Below, piece after piece: positions 37,508 to 46,493 of a DNA stretch of 64,000 nucleotides. Position 1 is the stretch's first letter, and each line of letters starts with the position of its first letter. The DNA lies in NCBI RefSeq assembly GCF_900007165.1, contig NZ_CYGY02000021.1, positions 64,877-128,876 of the forward strand, in the 5' to 3' direction. The notes under the pieces were generated by a model. It searched no databases. It was not told the origin of the DNA and worked only from the letters and a program-made list of their open reading frames with translations. The DNA comes from Paraburkholderia piptadeniae. GTDB taxonomy: Bacteria; Pseudomonadota; Gammaproteobacteria; Burkholderiales; Burkholderiaceae. The translations under genes were made by a program, and so were the position numbers.

Positions 37508-37763
37508 GAAGATAGTCAGCTCACGATAGAGATTAGGAAACGACCCGGAACCCATCCGGACTTCGTTACCGGTGATCTGACCATCCTGGGCGGTCCTGAA
37601 CAACAAGGAAGATCGGACTTTTTCTTCGGGCTTTCCGAAAGCTGGTAAATCCGCCCGGTCCGTCCTCGGCTTTTCCCAATGTTAGGTTCGTGAATCGCTG
37701 ATGGCGTGCGGCGTCGCAATGCCTGGAAAATGGCCGTACGCAAATCAACGTGCCTGTGACCCC
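37508..37763. promoter_or_regulatory. Divergent intergenic region, hydrolase / Rieske operon
   Basis: 256 bases containing the promoters of both units. The segment 37665-37711 is the second copy of the element found upstream of operon A at 5010-5056. It lies 53 bases from the chosen oxygenase start, on the oxygenase side. Confidence 0.5.
37665..37711 (+). promoter_or_regulatory. Conserved upstream element, copy 2
   Basis: About 37 of 47 positions match 5010-5056, including TTTTCCCAATG and TGATGGCG. Similarity fades on both sides, so it is not just the edge of a longer duplication. An ATG within it (37701) opens the oxygenase frame but lacks a ribosome-binding site. Confidence 0.5.
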
Positions 37764-39008
37764 ATGCGTCCATCCAAAACGCCGATTGTTACCCCGGAAG
37801 AACTGAAGGCGCTGCGCGCGCCGACAGGCGTCGCCCTCGGGTTACCGGGTCGCGCCTATTTTTCCGATGATTTTTACGAGGCCGAGCGCCGCAACATCTT
37901 CGCCACGGGCTGGATGGGCGTGGGGTTCGCGCACGAGATTCCCGAGGTGGGCGACGCGAAGGCGGTGACCATCGCCGGGTGGGAACTGCTGCTCGTTCGC
38001 GCGACGGACCGGTCCATCCGCTGTTACCACAACGTGTGCCGGCACCGTGGAATGAAAATTGTCGACGGGCAATGCTCGGCGCGCAACCTCAGGTGCCAGT
38101 ACCACTCGTGGACTTACAGCCTGGACGGCAAGCTCGTCGCGACGCCCGGCATCGCGGGCGTGCGGCAAAACGAGTCGCCCGGCGTCAACCGGGATGCGCT
38201 CGGCCTGCTGAGCGTGCGGTGCGAGCAGTGGCTGGGCGTCGTCTTCGTCAATCTTGACGGACATGCGCTGCCGCTCGCCGAACACCTGAAGCCAGCGATC
38301 TCCCGCGTCGAGCGTAGCTTCGACCTGGCCTGCCTCGAGCACGCGCCTGGCGGCCGGGAAGGCGCCTTCCACTATGCGGCAAACTGGAAAATCGTTCTTG
38401 AGGGGTCGATCGAGGATTACCACCTGCCCTTCGTGCACCGGGCGTTCGACCACAGCGCCGACTACGCCACGGAAGACGGCGGAAGCGTGTACGCCGGATT
38501 CTCGTCGCGGCGAACCCTCGATGAGGCGGCGGCCCGGTATGAAGCGCAAAGCGACGGCGTGCGTCTGCCGGTGATGCCCACCATGTCGAAAGCGGGCATG
38601 ACCGAGTCCATGGTGCTGTTCGTCTTTCCGAACACCGTGCTCTCGTGCGGGCCCTTCTCGATCTCGACTTCGCTCATCGTCCCCACCGGCCCCGAGAGCA
38701 CCGCCTATCACTCCACGACCCGCTTCGTGCGTGAGGCCGTGCATGACCGTTTCCGGGCCGTGCGCGAGCAAAGTGCCGAATTCTGGAAGCAGGTCTTCGG
38801 CGAGGATGAAAAGATCTGGAAGTCACTCCAGACGCAATGTCACGTCCGGCATGAACTGGGGCTGGCCACCCGGTTTTCGCCGCAATGGGAGCGCGCGCTG
38901 CACCTGTTCCAGCTCTTCGTCGCCGACAGGCTCGCGCCGCGCCGTGCTACGAGCGCGCCCCTCCTGATGAGCGTCGAATCCGCCCATCCGTCCACAACGA
39001 ACATGTAA
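37764..39008 (+). CDS. Rieske-type aromatic/amine oxygenase, catalytic alpha subunit
   Basis: 414 residues. The Rieske 2Fe-2S ligands are Cys92 and His94 (CRHRG) and Cys111 and His114 (CQYHSW). The mononuclear iron site is in NWKIVLEGSIEDYHLPFVH (residues 207-225), with His220 and His225 as the expected ligands; a third acidic ligand lies further on. The N-terminal segment FYEAERRNIFATGWMGVGFAHEIP is the family lead. Rieske oxygenases hydroxylate aromatic rings or N-demethylate quaternary amines such as glycine betaine, stachydrine or carnitine. No reductase or ferredoxin partner is encoded in the window. The start could be the ATG at 37701; neither has a good ribosome-binding site. First gene of operon D. 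Confidence 0.92.
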   Translation: MRPSKTPIVTPEELKALRAPTGVALGLPGRAYFSDDFYEAERRNIFATGWMGVGFAHEIPEVGDAKAVTIAGWELLLVRATDRSIRCYHNVCRHRGMKIVDGQCSARNLRCQYHSWTYSLDGKLVATPGIAGVRQNESPGVNRDALGLLSVRCEQWLGVVFVNLDGHALPLAEHLKPAISRVERSFDLACLEHAPGGREGAFHYAANWKIVLEGSIEDYHLPFVHRAFDHSADYATEDGGSVYAGFSSRRTLDEAAARYEAQSDGVRLPVMPTMSKAGMTESMVLFVFPNTVLSCGPFSISTSLIVPTGPESTAYHSTTRFVREAVHDRFRAVREQSAEFWKQVFGEDEKIWKSLQTQCHVRHELGLATRFSPQWERALHLFQLFVADRLAPRRATSAPLLMSVESAHPSTTNM

Positions 39009-39014
39009 ATCAAC

Positions 39015-40565
39015 ATGCATCTCGCACATTTCGTTCACCGCTCCGCAAAAAATCATCCCGGGCGACCGCTCTGGATCACCCCCGAGGTCACCATCACTTA
39101 TGCCGATGGCGTTCGCCGCATCAACAGCATCGCGCATTCGCTGCACGCGAGATTGCAGCAGCGCGATCGCGTGGCCATCATCTCGACGAACCGGTTCGAG
39201 GCGTTCGAAGTCTACCTGGCGGTCCTGACTGCGGGCATGACGGCGACCCCGCTCAATCCGAAACTGCATGTCGACGAGATCAGCCTCACGCTTGCGGATT
39301 CGGGCGCGAGCGCCCTCGTCTTTTCGCCGGAGTTTGCGGGCGCCGTCGAGTCCCTGCGGGCCTCACACCCGGACATTTCGCAGTGGATCTGCATGGAGCG
39401 GTGCGACGGCGCCGGATTCTACGGCGACCTCCTGGAAGGCGACGGCGATGCGCCGCCGGCCGTATCGATCGACTCCGACGACACGGCGTGGCTCTTCTAC
39501 ACCTCGGGTACGACGGGCAAACCCAAGGGTGTGATGGAGACGCACCGCAACCTGGTGTCGATGGTGCAGCAGTTGCGGCTTGGCATCCTACAGGACGCCG
39601 ATGAGAACGACCGCATGATTCACTTTGCGCCCATCGCCCATGCGACGGCGAGCGTGGGTCTGGTGCACCTGTCGGTGGGCGCGGCGCAGGTGTTTCCGGG
39701 GCTGTCCAGGTTCGATCCCCCCAAAGTCCTGGAAGCGATCGAACGCTTCAGCGCCACCGCGAGCTTCATGGCGCCGACCATGGTGCAGATGCTGCTGCAG
39801 TCTCCCGAGATTGGCCGGTACAACGTCAGGAGCCTGAAAAACATCCTGTGTTCGGGCGCGCCCATGTACGCCGAGGTGCTGCGTCGCGCGATCGACGTCT
39901 TCGGCCCCGTGTTCTGCCAGAGCTACGGCCAGAGCGAAGCGCCCGCGCAATGCGGGATGCACAAGTCCGAATACAACCCCGCGTCGCCGCAGATGCTGGA
40001 GCGAATTGGCTCGGTCGGGCGGGAATATCCCGGCGTGATCATGCGCATCGTCGACGAACAGGGACAGGAAGTCGGCAGCAACATCGCCGGCGAAATCACG
40101 GTGCGCGGTGACGTCGTGACGCCCGGCTACTGGCGGCGGAGGGAGGCGACCGACGAAGTGCTGAAGGCGGGCTGGCTGCACACGGGCGACGTCGGCTATC
40201 GCGATGACGAGGGCTACATCTATATCACTGACCGCGTGAAGGACATGATCATCTCGGGCGGATCCAACATCTACCCGCGCGAAGTCGAGGAAATCCTGCT
40301 GCAGCATGAGGCGATTGCCGAGGCCTGCGTCGTCGGCGTGCCCGACGATGTCTGGGGTGAAGCCGTGAAGGCGGTTGTCGTTCTGCGCGCTGGGACGGAA
40401 GTGGCGGAGGAAGACGTCATTGAATTCTGCCGCACGCGGCTCGCGTCGTACAAGAAGCCCAAGTCGGTTGACTTCGCGGACCACCTTCCGAAGAACGCCT
40501 ATGGAAAGGTGCTCAAGAAGGACGTCAAGGCCCGCTACTGGCAAACGACCAGTCGCGCAATCTGA
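39015..40565 (+). CDS. AMP-forming acyl-CoA ligase (paralogue of 5933-7486)
   Basis: 516 residues. LFYTSGTTGKPKG is near residue 159, YGQSEAP near 304, GWLHTGDVGYRD near 385, and the catalytic Lys in YGKVLKKDV near 498. It aligns almost without gaps to the operon A ligase and shares its rare SGTTGKPKGxMETHRNLVxMV block and KDMIISGGSNIYPREVEE. It follows the Rieske gene by 6 bases and precedes the Zn amidase by 16. It presumably activates the acid made or released by its operon neighbours. Confidence 0.93.
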   Translation: MHLAHFVHRSAKNHPGRPLWITPEVTITYADGVRRINSIAHSLHARLQQRDRVAIISTNRFEAFEVYLAVLTAGMTATPLNPKLHVDEISLTLADSGASALVFSPEFAGAVESLRASHPDISQWICMERCDGAGFYGDLLEGDGDAPPAVSIDSDDTAWLFYTSGTTGKPKGVMETHRNLVSMVQQLRLGILQDADENDRMIHFAPIAHATASVGLVHLSVGAAQVFPGLSRFDPPKVLEAIERFSATASFMAPTMVQMLLQSPEIGRYNVRSLKNILCSGAPMYAEVLRRAIDVFGPVFCQSYGQSEAPAQCGMHKSEYNPASPQMLERIGSVGREYPGVIMRIVDEQGQEVGSNIAGEITVRGDVVTPGYWRRREATDEVLKAGWLHTGDVGYRDDEGYIYITDRVKDMIISGGSNIYPREVEEILLQHEAIAEACVVGVPDDVWGEAVKAVVVLRAGTEVAEEDVIEFCRTRLASYKKPKSVDFADHLPKNAYGKVLKKDVKARYWQTTSRAI

Positions 40566-40581
40566 ATTTTGGGGGCGATCA

Positions 40582-41880
40582 GTGACCAACCTGAGCAACA
40601 TCGGACTTGCATTGGACCGGGACACCCGCGTGGACCAGGACCGTCTGTGGGCGTCGCTGATGGCGATGGCCCAGGTCGGGCCTGGCGTTGCCGGTGGAAA
40701 CAACCGCCAAGCGCTCACGGACGAGGATGGCGCAGCCCGCACGCTGTTCGCGCGCTGGTGCCAGGACGCGGACATGGAGATCCAGGTTGACCAGATGGGC
40801 AACATCTTCGCGATGCGGCCTGGCACGGACCCGGACGCGGCGCCCGTGTGCGTCGGCAGCCATCTCGACACCCAGCCGGCGGGCGGCCGTTTCGACGGCA
40901 TCCTCGGTGTGCTGGCCGGACTCGAAGTCGTGCGCACCCTCAACGATCGCGGCATCAGGACAAAACACCCGATCGTCGTCACTAACTGGACCAATGAAGA
41001 GGGATCGCGCTTTGCACCCGTGATGATGGCCTCCGGCGTCTTCGCCGGGGTCCATTCCGTCGAGTGGGCCTACGCTCGCCAGGACCGGACAGGCGTGCGG
41101 TTTGGCGACGAGCTCGAACGCATCGGCTGGAAAGGCAGGATGCCGGTTGGCTCCCTGAAGCTGAAGGCATACTACGAACTGCACATCGAGCAGGGACCGA
41201 TTCTTGAAGCGGAAAGCACCGAGATCGGCGTCGTGACGGGCGGCCAGGGGCTCACGTGGCTGCAGGTGAATCTGCAGGGCCGCTCCGCGCACGCGGGCAG
41301 CACCCCGATGGCGCGACGCCGGAACGCGGGGCTGGGCGCCGCGAGGGTCATGGAACTGGTCCAGCAGGTCGCGATGAGCCATCAGCCTCACGCGGTGGGT
41401 ACGGTGGGTCGTCTTGAACTGCGTCCGAACTCCACCAACAGCGTGCCCGGCTCGGCCGAACTCGCCATTGATATCCGCTCGCCGGACGCCGCCGTGCTCG
41501 CCGCGATGGAAGCCAGCATCCGTCAGGGCGTCGAGGCGATCGCCGGCGAGCTGGAACTGACCTTCACGATCAGCCAGCTGCAGCACGCCGAGCCCGTCGC
41601 ATTCGATGCATCCTCGATCAGCACGGTCAGGCACGTCGCAGCGTCGCTCGGCTATACACATCGCGACATTGTGTCCGGCGCGGGACACGACGCCTACTGG
41701 CTCTCGCGCATCACGCCGACGGCGATGATCATGTGCCCGTGCGTCGACGGCATTTCCCACAACGAGGCGGAAGATATCTCACCCGAGTGGGCGGGCGCCG
41801 GTGCCAACGTGCTGCTGCACGCAGTGGCCGAAACTGCGCTCGTCGACGGCGCCGCCGACGCCCCCAAGGTCCGCCCATAG
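40582..41880 (+). CDS. Zn-dependent amidase / N-carbamoyl amino acid hydrolase (M20 family)
   Basis: 432 residues from a GTG preceded by GGGGGCGATCA; no ATG fits. It is of the hydantoinase/carbamoylase (HyuC/AmaB) type: metal ligands are in GSHLDTQPAGGRFDG (His94, Asp105), TNEEGSRF, HIEQGP and a late GISHNEAED, and the dimerisation domain carries GRSAHAGSTPM and RPNSTNSVPG. The family hydrolyses N-carbamoyl-L-amino acids, beta-ureido acids, allantoate or ureidoglycolate. Paired with an arginase-family hydrolase and a CoA ligase, it could release an amino or ureido acid that is then activated (inference). Confidence 0.93.
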   Translation: MTNLSNIGLALDRDTRVDQDRLWASLMAMAQVGPGVAGGNNRQALTDEDGAARTLFARWCQDADMEIQVDQMGNIFAMRPGTDPDAAPVCVGSHLDTQPAGGRFDGILGVLAGLEVVRTLNDRGIRTKHPIVVTNWTNEEGSRFAPVMMASGVFAGVHSVEWAYARQDRTGVRFGDELERIGWKGRMPVGSLKLKAYYELHIEQGPILEAESTEIGVVTGGQGLTWLQVNLQGRSAHAGSTPMARRRNAGLGAARVMELVQQVAMSHQPHAVGTVGRLELRPNSTNSVPGSAELAIDIRSPDAAVLAAMEASIRQGVEAIAGELELTFTISQLQHAEPVAFDASSISTVRHVAASLGYTHRDIVSGAGHDAYWLSRITPTAMIMCPCVDGISHNEAEDISPEWAGAGANVLLHAVAETALVDGAADAPKVRP

Positions 41881-42788
41881 TGGAACCGGGTTCGGCGATC
41901 GGCGATCGGGCCGCGACGGGCTCGCACGGCGCCCTTCTCCTGCTCATGGCGGTGTGGGGATTCACGCTGCCGCTCGTCAAGTGGCTGACGGGCCACTTCG
42001 ACATCGTCTCCTGTCCGCGCTCCGGCTGACGGCGGGCGTCGTGGTGCTCGCCTGCCAGCTTCGCCCGACGGTTCCCCTCTTTCAGACCGGTAGGGGCTTC
42101 AGGCGCAGGTTCCTGCTCTGCGCGGTGCTGACCGTCTATTTCCAGCAACTGCTGCTTACAGTGGGCGTGCAGCGCAGCACCGCCACCAACGGCGCGCTGA
42201 TCACGGCGCTGCAACCGTTGCTGTCCTCGTTCATGGCCCTGACGTTTCTGGGCGAGCGCATCAACCATCAACGCTGGCTTGGCACGGTCGTCGGTCTCGG
42301 TGGCGTCGCCGTGACAATCCTGATGCAGCCTTCCGCGCAGCTGCTCCAGGCGGGCGCCGGCGATGTCCTTATCTTCGCCGCCGTCGTCGCCTACTGCATC
42401 GGCAACGCCATGACGCAGCGTGTTCTCGTACAGCTCGACGCGCTGACAGTGAGCGTGTGCATCCAGGCGTTCGGCTCCATGATGCTGCTCGCGCATGCGC
42501 TGGTCGCGCTCTGCTGGCGACAGGAACTGCCCCGCATGAGTGATGTTGGCTGGCACTGGTGCGTCGTATTCCTCTCGGGCGCACTGTCAACCGGGTTTGG
42601 CGCGCTGGTATGGAACCGCGCGGTCGGCTCGGTCGGTATCGCCCGCGCGTCGATGTGGCTCTACTGGGTGCCCGTTTTCGGCATCGCGAGTTCGGTGCTC
42701 TTTCTGGGCGAACCGCTGACAGTCTGGCCACGTCATCGGGCTTCTGCTAGTGCTCACCGGCACGTGGCTGGCTGCGCAGCGAAGCTGA
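41880..42788 (+). pseudogene. EamA/DMT-family exporter, broken by two frameshifts
   Basis: It begins GTG, overlapping the amidase stop (TAGTG). The N-terminus (ALLLLMAVWGFTLPLVKWL) is a normal EamA helix but hits a stop at about 42029. The continuation LRLTAGVVVLACQLRP starts in another frame near 42010. A second shift near 42725 separates GEPLTVW from GLLLVLTGTWLAAQRS, the expected last helix, which ends at 42788. Corrected, the protein would have about 300 residues and ten helices, a typical drug/metabolite exporter. Either the gene is dying, which fits other decay nearby, or the two shifts are sequencing errors. Confidence 0.8.
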
Positions 42789-42995
42789 GGTTCACGGTCA
42801 CGCGACGCCCGCGCCGGCAGTCCCGAACGGGATGAATCGTGTAGGCGGGGCCATCAGGGTGTGCGCGTCGCGCCGGCGCAGGACAATCATTCGCCCGCCT
42901 GGAAACATTATTCAGTATGACGATGTAATGATTGGTCGAAGCCATATTGTTTTTGACAATGCGTGCCTATATCGTGACGGGGTTCGCAAGTGATG

Positions 42996-43185
42996 GCGCG
43001 GGAGAGATCGTCACACCACCATGACGACGCCGACGGAGCAACCGCCCCGGAAACTCTCAGGCAACAGGACCGCGATATCAGGACATCTGGAGAGAGGCGT
43101 TTCGCACGCACACCGAAGGGGACTTTCCTGCGGCCCACAGGCGCAGGCGAGAAAAACTCTCAGGTACATGGACAGATGGGGCACT
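42996..43185 (+). promoter_or_regulatory. Tandem glycine riboswitch
   Basis: The sequence shows two successive glycine-aptamer cores. Aptamer 1 (about 42998-43073) has GGGAGAGA, CGCCGACGGAGCAA and CCCCGGAAACTCTCAGGCAA. Aptamer 2 (about 43083-43185) has CTGGAGAGAG, CACCGAAGGGG, AAAAACTCTCAGGTAC and GACAGATGGGG. These are the diagnostic blocks of the gcvT-type riboswitch (RF00504), which binds glycine. A short hairpin CGCCA/TGGCG follows at 43188-43203, 27 bases before the dehydrogenase start, and is a candidate expression platform. The controlled gene is a DadA-like oxidase rather than the usual glycine-cleavage system. Confidence 0.9.
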
Positions 43186-43187
43186 GA

Positions 43188-43203
43188 CGCCAGTTCAATG
43201 GCG
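43188..43203 (+). promoter_or_regulatory. Hairpin after riboswitch 1
   Basis: CGCCA, six bases, TGGCG, directly after the last aptamer block. A hairpin with an equivalent position exists after the second riboswitch (60011-60026), so it is probably part of the switching mechanism. Confidence 0.4.
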
Positions 43204-43229
43204 ATATCCCAACCCGTCTGGACCGTACC

Positions 43230-44495
43230 ATGAAACGAATTGCCGTAATTGGCGCTGGCGTCACCGGCGTCACGACCGCTTATGCCCTGATCCAACGTGG
43301 CTTCGATGTGACGGTGTTCGACAGGCATCGATACGCCGCGATGGAGACGTCGTTTGCAAACGGCGGTCAGCTGTCAGTCAGCAACGCCGAAGTCTGGAAC
43401 CATGTGGCGACGCTTGCGAAAGCGCTGCGCTGGATGCTGCGCCGCGACGCCCCGCTGCTGCTCAACCCGGCCCCTGCCTGGCACAAGTACAGCTGGATCT
43501 ACGAGTTTCTGCGCCAGATCCCGAACTATCGCGCCAACACGATCGAAACCGTCCGTATCGCCCTGCAGGCGAGACAGCACCTGTTCTCCATTGCCGAAAA
43601 GGAAGGGATCGAATTCGATCTGGAGCGACGCGGGATCCTGCACGTCTACCACGATCGCAAGGGATTCGAGGCGGCAGCCGCCGTCAATTCACTGCTGCGC
43701 GAGGGAGGCCTCGTACGACACGCGGTAGCCGAAGGCGAGATCCGCTCGATTGAGCCCGCGTTGCAGGCCTCCTGCTACGGCGGCTTCTTTACCCCGTCCG
43801 ATTCGACGGGAGACATCCACAAGTTCACGCGCGGACTGACGGCCGCCTGCGAGCGTCTTGGCGTGACCTTCCATTTCGACACGTCGGTCACGTCCTTTGC
43901 GCGAGATGAATCGGGTCTCTTCACGTTGATCGCCGAACATCGAACCGAGGATGCGGCGTCGCATGACGTGTGCGACCACCGGTTCGACGCCGTCGTCATC
44001 TGCGCGGGCGTGATGAGCCGACAGTTCGCCGCGATGCTCGGCGACCATGTCAACGTCTACCCCGTGAAAGGCTACTCGATCACCGTGTGCCTGGACGATG
44101 AAGCCAGCCGTAACGCCGCGCCGTGGGTCAGCCTGCTGGACGACGGCGCCAAGATTGTCACGAGCCGCCTCGGCAAGGATCGCTTTCGCGTCGCGGGCAC
44201 CGCCGAGATCAACGGCTTCAGCCGCGATATCCGCGCCGACCGCATCGCGCCGCTTGTCGACTGGACTCGGCGGCATTTTCCGGGCGTCGCCACCTCGCGC
44301 GTCATCCCGTGGACGGGACTGCGTCCCATGCTCCCGTCGATGCTGCCGAAGGTGGGCAAAGGAAAACTGCCCAACGTGTTCTACAACACAGGTCATGGCC
44401 ATCTTGGCTGGACCCTGTCCGCCGCGACAGCCGAGACGGTCGCGGGCGTGATCGCGCAATCGGCCGCGGCGAGCGCCCACCTGCCGCCCGCATAG
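43230..44495 (+). CDS. FAD-dependent D-amino acid dehydrogenase (DadA-like), glycine-riboswitch controlled
   Basis: 421 residues. The Rossmann FAD loop is VIGAGVTGVTTAY at residues 6-18, followed by FDRHRYAAMETSFANGGQL, a DadA hallmark; the C-terminal GHGHLGWTLSAATAE closes the FAD site. Other landmarks are VYPVKGYSIT and IPWTGLRPMLP. DadA proteins oxidise D-amino acids to keto acids, passing electrons to the respiratory chain, and relatives oxidise glycine or sarcosine. The tandem glycine riboswitch 44 bases upstream implies glycine itself or a glycine-yielding amine as substrate or inducer. It is similar over its length to the protein at 58727-59983. Confidence 0.92.
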   Translation: MKRIAVIGAGVTGVTTAYALIQRGFDVTVFDRHRYAAMETSFANGGQLSVSNAEVWNHVATLAKALRWMLRRDAPLLLNPAPAWHKYSWIYEFLRQIPNYRANTIETVRIALQARQHLFSIAEKEGIEFDLERRGILHVYHDRKGFEAAAAVNSLLREGGLVRHAVAEGEIRSIEPALQASCYGGFFTPSDSTGDIHKFTRGLTAACERLGVTFHFDTSVTSFARDESGLFTLIAEHRTEDAASHDVCDHRFDAVVICAGVMSRQFAAMLGDHVNVYPVKGYSITVCLDDEASRNAAPWVSLLDDGAKIVTSRLGKDRFRVAGTAEINGFSRDIRADRIAPLVDWTRRHFPGVATSRVIPWTGLRPMLPSMLPKVGKGKLPNVFYNTGHGHLGWTLSAATAETVAGVIAQSAAASAHLPPA

Positions 44496-45227
44496 CGAAG
44501 CGCGTATAGTGGAGCGCGTCCTGTCCTTGCCTGCCCTTCCCCTGAACCTTTCGCAACCGGGGAAGGCAGCCTGCGAAGGTAACCTGCGAAGGCGACGCCG
44601 GCGGCGGCCACGCGCCGCTCGCCGCCCATCGCGCCGCACTCACACATCGGGCGCCCGCCCTGCGGCGTCAAGGTGCCGCGCGCCAGCGATGACGGGCGCG
44701 ACCACGGGTGCGGTCACCGGTCCAGTCACGCAGCAATCATGCGCGCCAGCGATCCAGGTGTCGGCTGGTTTCACGCCGAAAACCCCTGTGAATTGATCGT
44801 AGATCGAACCAAGTTTCGGGTCTTTCCGATGCTTTTATTTTTGGCGCGCCATATCATGCTTTCCATGGCGCTGCACGCTTTCTACCCTCAGTTTGTGCAA
44901 TGACAGGCTCCGTGCAAGGCCACCCCCTCTTGCAGCAGGAGCACGCGGCTGTACAGGCTGCGCACCCAACCAGCAAAGGACCGGTATTCAGCACCGCTTG
45001 CGTAGCATGACTAAACAGAAAGCAGATAAAGCTGACGGCTGATGAAGCGAAAATAATGATGAGGAGACGCCACACGTCTGAGATCCCCGACATGACTACC
45101 AAAGAATATCTGTGGAGAAAAATCCACCAGATCTGGAAATCTGACCTTCTGCGCGTAACGACTTCAAGGGACGTTTTTCCCGGTTCAGAAATCTGTTTTT
45201 ATCTTTTTTCTTACTAGAGGGTGCGGC
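44496..45227. other. Non-coding stretch between dehydrogenase and porin
   Basis: 732 bases with no supported gene. The segment at 45000-45215 is AT-richer than the neighbourhood and should hold the porin promoter; the porin ribosome-binding site is AGAGGGTG at 45216-45223. No clear terminator was recognised after the dehydrogenase. Confidence 0.45.
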
Positions 45228-46364
45228 ATGAAAAGCATTGGAACAGTCTTTATCTATTCATCAGCAGTCCTTATTGGTTTGGCTTCACAGACCAGTCATG
45301 CGCAGAACAGCGTCACGCTGTATGGAACGATCGATAACTCGCTGCAGTATGTTCACAACGTGGCCGGCAAGAGCTATCAGCTGTCCCTCCAGTCCGGGCA
45401 GCTGACGGGCAGCAACTGGGGGCTCAAGGGCAGCGAGGATCTCGGCGGTGGTCTGTCGGCGATCTTCAAGCTCGAGAGCGGGTTCGACACGAATACGGGC
45501 GCACAGACCTCGTCCGGGTTTGGACGCTCGGCCTATGTGGGCCTGAAATCCGAGACGCTGGGCACGCTGACCATGGGTCGCCAGTACGATCCGCTGTTTT
45601 ACATGACGTATGCCGTCCAGCCGAATGCATACCTCTACTACTTCACGACGCCGGGGAACGTCGACAATTCCGACGGTCTGATGCGACTGAGCAGTTCGGT
45701 CCAGTACGCCAGCCCCTCGTACCACGGCTTTCAGGTGCGTGCCTCGTACGCGCTGGGCGGCATACCCGGCAGCGTGGGCTCCGGACAGTCCTATGGCGTG
45801 GGTCTGTCCTATTCGGGCGCCGTATGGAGTTTCGGCGGCGGCTATCTGCACGTTGACAACGGCAACGGCACCACGGCGACACGCGGTACGGCCGACGCGA
45901 AGGATCTGATCATTTCGCCCGTCAACTCGGCTTACGCGACGGCCAGCAAGATCAATATCGCGAGAGCGGGCGCGAGTTTCACGGTTGACAGCTTCACGTT
46001 CGGCGGCTATTACAGCTATTCGGAATATCTGGCCGACGCCGCCTCCACGTTCCGGCAGGCGGAGCGCTATAACAATGGCAACCTATATGCGGTCTGGCAG
46101 GCTACACCGGCTACGACGTTCGAAATCGGCTACAACCTGCTCAAGTCACACGGCGATTCTTCGGCTACCTACCATCAAATTTCGCTCGCAGGCGACTATG
46201 CCCTGAGCAAGCGCACCGACGTGTATGCGTCCGTGTCTTACGCGCGTGCATCGGGCCAGGACGGCAACGGCGGCGACGCACGGGCCGTCGTCGCGGACTC
46301 GTACGCGGCCGCAGGATCGAAGTCGCAGGAGTTCGCCATGGTCGGGATCCGGCACAAGTTTTGA
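45228..46364 (+). CDS. Outer-membrane general porin (OmpC-like)
   Basis: 378 residues. The signal peptide ends TSHA, and mature QNSVTLYGTIDNSLQYV is the first beta strand of Burkholderia-type trimeric porins. SNWGLKGSEDLGGGLSAIFKLE and GFGRSAYVGLKSETLGTLTMGRQYD are family blocks. The C-terminus MVGIRHKF ends in Phe, the BAM signal. It forms a passive channel in the outer membrane. Location beside catabolic genes suggests a substrate-induced porin, but only location supports that. Confidence 0.95.
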   Translation: MKSIGTVFIYSSAVLIGLASQTSHAQNSVTLYGTIDNSLQYVHNVAGKSYQLSLQSGQLTGSNWGLKGSEDLGGGLSAIFKLESGFDTNTGAQTSSGFGRSAYVGLKSETLGTLTMGRQYDPLFYMTYAVQPNAYLYYFTTPGNVDNSDGLMRLSSSVQYASPSYHGFQVRASYALGGIPGSVGSGQSYGVGLSYSGAVWSFGGGYLHVDNGNGTTATRGTADAKDLIISPVNSAYATASKINIARAGASFTVDSFTFGGYYSYSEYLADAASTFRQAERYNNGNLYAVWQATPATTFEIGYNLLKSHGDSSATYHQISLAGDYALSKRTDVYASVSYARASGQDGNGGDARAVVADSYAAAGSKSQEFAMVGIRHKF

Positions 46365-46450
46365 CAGACAATCCCGTTTTATCGTATGGAATGCTGACCG
46401 GCCGGATCGGGCGATTCAGGCTCGACCCGGCCAACACACATTGGGACGCG

Positions 46451-46493
46451 ACGCCTGCGCAGCGAACTGGTGACTGCCGTGGTTGCGCAGATC
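46451..46493 (+). repeat. 43-bp repeat, copy 2 (RLRSELV scrap)
   Basis: It matches 4895-4937 at 37 of 43 positions and keeps the frame RLRSELVTAVVAQI. It ends exactly where the 46493-47092 repeat begins, which marks the deletion junction. Confidence 0.7.
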
